8,576 nucleotides of DNA from an uncultured Eubacterium sp. GTDB taxonomy: Bacteria; Bacillota_A; Clostridia; Lachnospirales; Lachnospiraceae. Location: positions 1 through 8,576 of the forward strand of contig CANTHI010000137.1 of assembly GCA_947653505.1 (NCBI GenBank), in the 5' to 3' direction. Of this stretch, positions 1 through 5,053 are shown piece by piece (positions within the stretch are counted from its first letter, which is position 1; the number at the start of each line of letters is the position of its first letter). Position numbers and translations under genes: made by a program. A model generated the notes under the pieces. It had not been told where the DNA came from, did no database searches, and was given only the letters and a program-made list of their open reading frames with translations.

Positions 1-19
1 TTTCCTGTTGCTATCTGAT

Positions 20-52
20 AAAAGCTGTACACAAAAAAATCCGTGCTACAGC
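20..52 (-). terminator. Second (distal) terminator-like hairpin downstream of cheV
   Basis: Read on the minus strand, GCTGTA (52-47) pairs with TACAGC (29-24). An inner CAC/GTG pairing adds three pairs after one bulged G, and TTTT (23-20) follows. The loop carries a run of seven T. It lies just beyond the stronger hairpin at 53-101 and could act as a back-up terminator. It is weaker than its neighbour because of the bulge, the long loop and the short U tract. Confidence 0.45.
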
Positions 53-101
53 AAAAAAATCCAGCACAAATAAACCCCGCCTGTGGCGAAGTGCTGGATT
101 T
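53..101 (-). terminator. Rho-independent terminator of cheV
   Basis: An 11-bp perfect inverted repeat pairs 57-67 with 91-101 (minus-strand arms AAATCCAGCAC and GTGCTGGATTT). The loop contains a small nested CGCC/GGCG hairpin (78-88). On the minus strand the stem runs directly into seven T (59-53). This is a standard intrinsic terminator about 75 bases after the cheV stop codon, and it supports cheV ending its transcript here. No plus-strand gene is seen that it would serve. Confidence 0.85.
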
Positions 102-135
102 CCTGACTTAGGAACTGTACGCAGCTCCGACTTGC

Positions 136-196
136 GATCTGATTTTATGATCTGAATTTCTTACGATCTGATTCTCTTATGATCTTATTTTCTTAT
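136..196. repeat. 16-bp tandem repeat spanning the cheV stop codon
   Basis: Four head-to-tail copies each begin with GATCT at 136, 149, 165 and 181. The last three are full 16-base units (149-164, 165-180, 181-196) of the form GATCTgatttcttay; the first is a shortened 13-base unit. The cheV stop (177-179) falls within the array, so the last codons of the protein (from about K303) are repeat-encoded and the remaining copies are untranslated. Because 16 is not a multiple of 3, gain or loss of a unit would alter the final codons. It looks like replication slippage; no function can be assigned. Confidence 0.75.
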
Positions 197-1100
197 CAAT
201 CAGACCATCAATCGCTTCTACAAGAGAACCTATCTCCGGTTTGGTAAGCTGTGCATCCGCCCCAAGCGCCTCTCCTTTTCTCCGCATCTCATCATTTACA
301 AGTGAAGAAAAGATTATTAACGGAATCTGTTTTAACACGTCGTCTGTCTTTGCAAGCTTGGTCAGACGATGTCCGTCCATAATCGGCATTTCAATATCCG
401 TAATAATACAGTGCACCTTGTCAAATACATTGCCGCTGTTTTTATAGCTCACAAGCTTATCCCATGCTTCCTTGCCATTCATGCACATAATAATATTCGT
501 ATAGCCTGCTTTTTTCAGACTGTCTGTAATCAGCTTGCCAAGCAGTGGGGAATCCTCTGCAACCAGAATCGGGGAATCGTTTCTGTTGCGTTCGCCCAAT
601 GCTTCGATATCCGAAACCTTTAACCCTGTCTCCGGACTGATGTCTGTTACAATCTTTTCAAAGTCCAGAATCACAACAAGTTTATTTTCCAGCTTGATAA
701 CACCTGTGGAAACACCACCGTTGGATTCTTCTCCCCGTTCTGTATTAATCGTAGAATCCGGCTTGATAATATCTGCCCAGGAAACTCTGTGAATGCCGAT
801 CACCTGATCGACATGAAACGCGATATTGAGCTTATTAAAGTTTGTAATGATAAATAAGCCTTCATCGTCTGTAACCGGCAGCCCAAGACATTTCTTTAGG
901 CTTATGACTGTGATCATCGTATCACGCGGCATAAAGATTCCTTCCACACTTGTATGTGCGTTTGGAATAGGGGTAATCGGCTGATATGTAAGAATCTCCC
1001 GTATCTTTGCAACATTGATTCCATAATGATTGCCATTCAGTGTAAATTCCAATACTTCCAGCTCATTCGTCCCGTTCTCTAACAGAATGTTTGTATCCAT
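177..1100 (-). CDS. cheV: Chemotaxis coupling protein CheV (CheW domain + receiver domain)
   Basis: CheV is a cytoplasmic chemotaxis adaptor. Its CheW-like domain docks on chemoreceptors and the CheA kinase, and its receiver domain accepts phosphate from CheA to adjust coupling (adaptation). The 307 aa match the usual CheV length. Residues ~15-155 are the CheW domain (start LEFTLNGNHYGINVAKIREI; LVVILDFEKI near the end). Residues ~176-303 are the receiver, with acidic E182/D183, phospho-acceptor D235 in IITDIEMP, S265/S266 and K287 in LTKP, so all phosphorylation residues are present. The start at 1100 is set by GGGAGG 9 bases upstream. An extended -10 promoter lies at 1139-1144 and two terminators follow, so the gene appears monocistronic. 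No other chemotaxis gene is in the window. The extreme C-terminus runs into a 16-bp tandem repeat. Family identity is very secure. Confidence 0.95.
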   Translation of the reverse strand: MDTNILLENGTNELEVLEFTLNGNHYGINVAKIREILTYQPITPIPNAHTSVEGIFMPRDTMITVISLKKCLGLPVTDDEGLFIITNFNKLNIAFHVDQVIGIHRVSWADIIKPDSTINTERGEESNGGVSTGVIKLENKLVVILDFEKIVTDISPETGLKVSDIEALGERNRNDSPILVAEDSPLLGKLITDSLKKAGYTNIIMCMNGKEAWDKLVSYKNSGNVFDKVHCIITDIEMPIMDGHRLTKLAKTDDVLKQIPLIIFSSLVNDEMRRKGEALGADAQLTKPEIGSLVEAIDGLIDKKIRS

Positions 1101-1138
1101 AGCTAATTTCCTCCCGAAGCCATTCTCAAATTATATTC

Positions 1139-1167
1139 AGTATACCACACTATTTATAAAATGGACA
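1139..1167 (-). promoter_or_regulatory. Predicted sigma-A promoter of cheV (extended -10)
   Basis: On the minus strand TATACT (1144-1139) is preceded by TGG, giving a TGnTATACT extended -10. The hexamer 17 bases upstream (1167-1162, TGTCCA) is a poor -35, as is tolerated with an extended -10. It lies 38 bases upstream of the ATG. A perfect TTTTCGAAAA palindrome at 1183-1192 and T/A-rich tracts lie further upstream. No motility-sigma (TAAA-N15-GCCGATAA type) promoter was found, although cheV genes in motile bacteria are sometimes under that factor. Confidence 0.55.
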
Positions 1168-1207
1168 TGCATTTTTTACTTTTTTTCGAAAATTTATCAC
1201 TTTTGAC

Positions 1208-1238
1208 AAAAAGCAGGCCGTGCATGCTGTTACCCTGC
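1208..1238 (-). terminator. Possible weak terminator overlapping the end of the lipoprotein gene
   Basis: On the minus strand GCAGG (1238-1234) can pair with CCTGC (1217-1213), followed by TTTTT (1212-1208). The 5' arm is inside the last codons of the lipoprotein gene and its stop (1232-1230) is in the loop. The stem is only 5 bp and the loop is 16 bases, so it may be inefficient. Position and T-run fit a gene-end signal. Confidence 0.4.
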
Positions 1239-2036
1239 CAGATGAACCAGCGAGGCTTCCCCGCCGATTGTCACCTCAAGGTCCATATTTTTGATTGATT
1301 TCACAGCGCCTTTTTTTACCTGGAAGATCAGAACCGTTTTTGCTTTCTCCCCCGCACGGATTCTGTCCTGCCAGGTTCCCAGATCGTTTAAAAGGATCGT
1401 CGTATCTGCTGCCGCTTCAATGTCGTCGTTTATTTTAAGCGTAAAAGAAGGCATTTTTGAGAGAATATCACATTCTGCCGTTTTGCTTCCGCTGTTTTTC
1501 AGATTGACATGCAAAACAAGAAGCTCATTTCCACTGTTCGCCCTGACCATATAGCTTTGTGACGCCTGGTAAGCAGATACAAGCTCATAGTTACGATAGG
1601 AAGCGCTGACCTCTTTTAGCTGAAGCGCCTTCTTTAGGGATACATACTGATTCTGACTGCCGTTTCCATCCGCCGGCTGTCCGGTTCCTGTCTGGGACTG
1701 CTGGTTCTGATCCGGTTTTTCCGGATTTGTCTGGTTTTTCGCAGCCTCCTCCGGACTGATGCCCAGTCTTTCCAGCCGTTCCTGTTCCTTTCGCTCCCTT
1801 TCCCTGCGCCGCTTCTGCGCTTCTTCTTCTTTTAGTTTATTGATCGCTTTTAGTACAGCAACATCCTGTATTCCCTCCGGCTGTTTCTTATTAAACTTGG
1901 AAACAATATGTGCGGAATAATGTACAACCGCCTCTTTTTCATCCTCCGTCATTTCATAAATCTGATCACCGCAGCCGCAGGCTGTGATAGAAACCGCAAG
2001 CGCCAGAGCGCCCGCTGCTAACCTGTTCTTTTTCAT
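1230..2036 (-). CDS. Lipoprotein with charged helix, Q/N/P linker and DUF4352-like C-terminal domain
   Basis: Predicted 268-aa exported lipoprotein. MKKNR and a hydrophobic stretch (residues 6-19) lead to SITAC, a lipobox-like signal with C20 as the likely lipidated cysteine. Residues ~62-90 are a highly charged, probably helical or coiled-coil segment rich in E/K/R. Residues ~99-130 are a low-complexity Q/N/P/G linker typical of surface lipoproteins. Residues ~145-265 look like a beta-sandwich; NELLVLHVNLKNSGSK resembles the core strand of DUF4352/DUF5067-type domains, whose function is generally unknown. The reading frame extends upstream to a TTG at 2069, but GGGAG seven bases before the ATG at 2036 and the signal peptide starting there decide for 2036. 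It lies 85 bp after the histidine kinase gene, so it could be a partner or target of that two-component system (inference). Lipoprotein status is likely; its function is unknown. Confidence 0.85.
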   Translation of the reverse strand: MKKNRLAAGALALAVSITACGCGDQIYEMTEDEKEAVVHYSAHIVSKFNKKQPEGIQDVAVLKAINKLKEEEAQKRRRERERKEQERLERLGISPEEAAKNQTNPEKPDQNQQSQTGTGQPADGNGSQNQYVSLKKALQLKEVSASYRNYELVSAYQASQSYMVRANSGNELLVLHVNLKNSGSKTAECDILSKMPSFTLKINDDIEAAADTTILLNDLGTWQDRIRAGEKAKTVLIFQVKKGAVKSIKNMDLEVTIGGEASLVHLAG

Positions 2037-2092
2037 CTGCTTACTCCCGTGCACTAAAAATTCATTCAAATTTTATTTAAACAACACCATAC

Positions 2093-2121
2093 TTACTATT
2101 ATGTTACCATTTTTAAGACAA
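2093..2121 (-). promoter_or_regulatory. Weak candidate promoter for the lipoprotein gene
   Basis: On the minus strand TTGTCT (2121-2116) and TAGTAA (2098-2093) are separated by exactly 17 bases, each matching 4 of 6 consensus bases. The pair starts right after the histidine kinase stop codon. With no terminator hairpin visible between the two genes, read-through from the two-component genes is an equally good explanation. Confidence 0.3.
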
Positions 2122-3645
2122 TTAAGCAATGCTTTCTTTTGGAATTTCTTCATTCTTTGTATCCAGTTCTATCCAGAACTCCACACCGCCGTCCAGATTA
2201 CGGACGCCGCACTGTCTGTTCATGGAATCCATAATCGCTTTTACAATCGACAGCCCGATCCCGCTGCCGCCATATTCCCTCGTTCTGGCCTTATCTACCT
2301 TGTAAAATTTAATCCAGACTTTATCCAGATCCTCCTCCGGTATCGGATCCCCGGTGTTAAATACACAGACCCGTACGCAGTCTTCTTTTACAATATAAGA
2401 AATATCAATCCGTTTTTCATACATGGCATAATGAATGGCATTGCTCAGAAAATTTGTAATCACTTCTTCGATCTTAAACTCATCAGCCCATACATACACC
2501 GGCTGGTTCTGGGAAAAGCTGACCGTAATCCCGTTTTGCTGGATCAGTATGGAGGAAGCGTTTATGACACCTGTAATCAGCTCTGTCAGGTCAAACCGCT
2601 CCATCGATATGGCATCATCCCCAAACTCCAGATGATTTAGTGTGAGCAGCTTTTTGACCATCTGATTCATTTTATCTGCCTCGTCCATAATCACTTCACA
2701 GTAAAATTCGCGGCTTTCTGCATCATCATTGATATATTCCTGCAGCCCTTCCGCATACCCCTGAATCAGCGCCAGCGGCGTTTTCAGCTCATGGGATACA
2801 TTCGACAAAAACTCTTTTCGCATCTCATCGATCTGGGTTTTTCGCTCATTGTCCATCAGCAGCTCATTATTCGCGCGCTTCAGCTCGGAAATCGTATGCT
2901 CCAGCTTTGCGGACATCTCATTCATATGCGCCCCCAATAAGTCAATCTCATTCTGATGCTTTCTGGGCATATATTTTGCTTCAAAATCCAGCTCTGTCAT
3001 ACGCGTGGACAGCTCCGTCAGCTCCAGAATCGGATTGGTAATTCTGCGCGTAATCACACCGGCAATCACGGCACCGCAGACGACCGCGATCGCACCGATC
3101 ATAAACAAAAACCGGTTCGTCAGATTGCTGCTCTCATGTATGCTTTCCAGCGGCGAACGCGCGATAATCAGTTTTCCATCGGAAAGCACGCCCCACATGA
3201 CCAGATAATCCGATTCCATCCGCATATCCTTGCGCTTTTGTATGACAAAGTGCTTCGGTGACGTCTCACTAAAGCTGATCAGCAGCTCCATAAAATATTT
3301 CAGCATCGTCTGGGTATCGCTGACCGAAGAGCGCACAATCGTCTGGTCCGGATTGATAATCATAATTGTCAGATTGTTGTTCACACACAGTCTTTCAAAT
3401 TCGATATCAAACGATTCTTCATCTAACGTGCCGTTCTGGGCCGCCGCATTGATTTTATCGTAGCTGTTGGACAGTATTTTCGACTTGTTCCATACATAAT
3501 ACTGTCCCAGAAACAGCGTATTTAAAATCAGGCACAGCAGCACCGTCCCCGCCGCCAGCGCAATCATCGCAAACGTCACCTGTCTGGTCAGCGAATACCT
3601 GACAGACGGATCGTGTTGTTTTTTTTGCTCCATACTATCTCTCAT
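2122..3645 (-). CDS. Two-component sensor histidine kinase (HAMP, HisKA, HATPase_c), VanS/PhoR type
   Basis: Membrane histidine kinase that autophosphorylates on a histidine and passes phosphate to the response regulator encoded just upstream. The 507 residues comprise TM1 (~22-46), an extracytoplasmic sensor of ~130 residues (47-176), TM2 (~178-199), HAMP (~200-252, with ITNPI at 202-206), and a dimerisation/phosphoacceptor domain with SNVSHELKTPL and H285. The ATPase domain carries the N box (EEVITNFLSNAIHYA, N398/N402), the G1-type NTGD (430-433), the F box around WIKFYK and the G2 box GGSGIGLSI (459-467). All catalytic motifs are intact. The sensor region has no recognisable ligand domain, so the stimulus is unknown. 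The start at 3645 lies seven bases after the regulator's stop, indicating co-transcription; an alternative ATG at 3633 (residue 5) cannot be excluded because neither has a strong RBS. Gene class is certain; a specific name is not assignable. Confidence 0.95.
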   Translation of the reverse strand: MRDSMEQKKQHDPSVRYSLTRQVTFAMIALAAGTVLLCLILNTLFLGQYYVWNKSKILSNSYDKINAAAQNGTLDEESFDIEFERLCVNNNLTIMIINPDQTIVRSSVSDTQTMLKYFMELLISFSETSPKHFVIQKRKDMRMESDYLVMWGVLSDGKLIIARSPLESIHESSNLTNRFLFMIGAIAVVCGAVIAGVITRRITNPILELTELSTRMTELDFEAKYMPRKHQNEIDLLGAHMNEMSAKLEHTISELKRANNELLMDNERKTQIDEMRKEFLSNVSHELKTPLALIQGYAEGLQEYINDDAESREFYCEVIMDEADKMNQMVKKLLTLNHLEFGDDAISMERFDLTELITGVINASSILIQQNGITVSFSQNQPVYVWADEFKIEEVITNFLSNAIHYAMYEKRIDISYIVKEDCVRVCVFNTGDPIPEEDLDKVWIKFYKVDKARTREYGGSGIGLSIVKAIMDSMNRQCGVRNLDGGVEFWIELDTKNEEIPKESIA

Positions 3646-3652
3646 AAGCAGC

Positions 3653-4342
3653 TCACGCCCCGTCCGGACTTACTTCAAATTTATATCCCATTCCCCAGAT
3701 GGTCTTAATGTAATCGCCTTTCGCGCCCATTTTGGACCGCAGCTTTTTTACATGCGTGTCGATCGTCCTTGCATCGCCAAAATAATCATAATTCCATACA
3801 TGGTTCAGTATTTTTTCACGGGAAAGCGCGATTCCCTGATTTTCCACAAAGTAAGACAACAGCTCAAATTCCTTATAGCTTAATTCCATCCGCTGCCCGT
3901 CCAGCGTGACCAGATGCGCCGCCTTGTCAATGACAATGCCGCCTGTCTCTACCGCCTGTCCTTCCATCAGCTTATTTGACCGTCTTAAAATCGCTTCGAC
4001 CCGCGCGACAAGTATTTTCGGGCTGAACGGCTTGGATATATATTCATCCACGCCCAGCTCAAATCCCATCAGCTCGTCGCTTTCATCCCCTTTTGCAGTC
4101 AGCATGATAATCGGCACCCTTGAGTTTTCGCGCACTTCCCTGCAGACCTCCCAGCCGTTCATCTTTGGCATCATGACGTCCAGGATCATCAGCGCGATAT
4201 TTTTTTCCTTATAAAATACATCCAGCGCCGCCTCCCCGTCACCTGCCTCCAGCACCTCAAAGTCCTGTTTTACAAGAAAGTCCCTCACAAGCTTGCGCAT
4301 CCTGCTCTCATCATCCACTACAAGAATTTTTAATTTTTCCAA
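3653..4342 (-). CDS. OmpR/PhoB-family response regulator (TTG start)
   Basis: DNA-binding partner of the downstream histidine kinase. The 229 residues form a receiver domain (~4-117) and a winged-helix transactivation domain (~130-225). Phosphorylation residues are all present: acidic D10/D11, phospho-acceptor D55 in LMILDVMMPK, T82 in MLTAKG and K104 in SKPF. The DNA-binding end shows LSYKEFELLSYF, then RTIDTHVKKLRSKMG (recognition helix) and IKTIWGMGYKFE (wing), all characteristic of the family. The start codon is TTG (4342-4340). It is supported by GAGGG seven bases upstream and by MEKLKILVVDDE being the normal start of such proteins. Three tandem 11-bp repeats upstream (4384-4416) are a likely binding site for this protein itself. 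Targets are unknown; the lipoprotein gene after the kinase is one possibility. Confidence 0.95.
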   Translation of the reverse strand: MEKLKILVVDDESRMRKLVRDFLVKQDFEVLEAGDGEAALDVFYKEKNIALMILDVMMPKMNGWEVCREVRENSRVPIIMLTAKGDESDELMGFELGVDEYISKPFSPKILVARVEAILRRSNKLMEGQAVETGGIVIDKAAHLVTLDGQRMELSYKEFELLSYFVENQGIALSREKILNHVWNYDYFGDARTIDTHVKKLRSKMGAKGDYIKTIWGMGYKFEVSPDGA

Positions 4343-4453
4343 CTGAAATCCCTCACTTTTTTTGTGTAAAAATATTCTCTGCTGTTATTTTAACGTTATT
4401 TTAACCTTATTTTCACACTATATTAGCACAGGTTTATGAAAAAAGTGTGTGCG
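4343..4453 (-). other. 111-base spacer before the response regulator
   Basis: This AT-rich intergenic region holds the regulator's RBS (GAGGG, 4354-4350), the three 11-bp repeats and a TATAGT -10 candidate whose -35 position (4445-4440, CTTTTT) is poor. CACACT and AGTGTG form a 6-bp inverted repeat around the upstream end, with the AGTGTG overlapping the TATAGT. There is no clear intrinsic terminator for the preceding membrane-protein gene, so read-through from it into the two-component genes is possible. Confidence 0.5.
4384..4416 (-). promoter_or_regulatory. Three tandem 11-bp repeats: predicted OmpR/PhoB-type operator
   Basis: Read on the minus strand, GTGAAAATAAG (4416-4406), GTTAAAATAAC (4405-4395) and GTTAAAATAAC (4394-4384) abut exactly; the last two are identical. 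Direct repeats at 11-bp spacing, one helical turn, are the known binding geometry of OmpR/PhoB-family regulators bound head to tail. The array ends 41 bases before the TTG start of just such a regulator, so autoregulation is the simplest reading. A TATAGT (4422-4417) abuts the array on its upstream side. If that is the -10, a bound regulator would block transcription; if the real -10 is in the AT-rich GAATATTTTTA (4378-4368) downstream of the array, the site would be placed to activate. Confidence 0.65.
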
Positions 4454-5044
4454 TTACTCAGATTCCTGCAGTTCTTTTTCTTCCTCGTCATCCAGCACCG
4501 TATCAAAATCCAGCTCCAGCTCCTGTTCCTCTTCGCGTATCGCCTTTTCCCGCTGGGTCAGCTGCTGCTCCCACTGCGCATACCGGTCCTGAATTTTTTT
4601 CTCATAGTTCAGAATCGTCGTCTGTCCGCTTGTGGCCGTAATCAGAAACATAATCAGAATGGAGACAACAAACGCAAAATTCGCCACGATCGAGATCCGC
4701 AGCTTATTCTGCTCCTTTTCCAGCCGTCTTTTCCACCGGTCAGAAATCCCGCGTGTATCACTGACCACCAGATTGTCCGCCACCGGGATCGGACGGATAT
4801 CCTCCGCGCGGATTCCTGGTATCGTTTTTAAATATTCCTGAAGCTCTCTTAAATACGCATAACCAACCGGTGTCTGAAACATCCTCTGCTGCAGCAGCCT
4901 GTGATATACGTTAAATACCTGATCCGGCTTTGACATATCCGTCCTGGCTTTGACATACCGGACACCCTCTGCCTCCGTGCGCGCCTGTTTTGCCATCGTT
5001 TCATCTGTAAAGGAATACCCTTCTACTACCATTACGTTTCCCAT
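4454..5044 (-). CDS. Unrecognised single-pass membrane protein with coiled-coil and acidic tail
   Basis: I do not recognise this 196-aa family. Residues 1-100 form a soluble, mixed-charge N-terminal region with no motif I can name. Residues 103-115 are strongly basic (RWKRRLEKEQNKLR), followed by one membrane helix (~116-137, with SIVANFAFVVSILIMFLI). Residues ~145-172 are a likely coiled coil rich in Q/E/R, and ~172-196 form a very acidic tail. By the positive-inside rule the N-terminal region is cytoplasmic and the coiled coil outside. Start at 5044 is supported by AAGGAG five bases upstream. This RBS overlaps the TAA stop of the methyltransferase gene, and only nine bases separate the genes, so translation is probably coupled. 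The pairing with a peptidoglycan amidase and an RNA methyltransferase in one transcript is the only functional hint. Confidence 0.85.
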   Translation of the reverse strand: MGNVMVVEGYSFTDETMAKQARTEAEGVRYVKARTDMSKPDQVFNVYHRLLQQRMFQTPVGYAYLRELQEYLKTIPGIRAEDIRPIPVADNLVVSDTRGISDRWKRRLEKEQNKLRISIVANFAFVVSILIMFLITATSGQTTILNYEKKIQDRYAQWEQQLTQREKAIREEEQELELDFDTVLDDEEEKELQESE

Positions 5045-5053
5045 ATAGACTCC

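Noticed and set aside
136..196. Short repeats as a CRISPR array
   Set aside because: The 16-base units abut directly with no spacers and overlap the end of cheV; no cas gene is present.
1101..1229. Motility-sigma promoter for cheV
   Set aside because: No TAAA-N15-GCCGATAA-like pair is visible; the extended -10 at 1139-1144 explains the spacer better.
2037..2069. Lipoprotein start at the TTG at 2069
   Set aside because: It would put 11 extra residues before the signal peptide and has the RBS for the downstream ATG within it; 2036 is the better start.
1984..2640. 218-residue plus-strand frame
   Set aside because: It lies antisense to the intact histidine kinase and the start of the lipoprotein gene, with no RBS context or domain; the other plus-strand frames in the window are likewise antisense to convincing genes.
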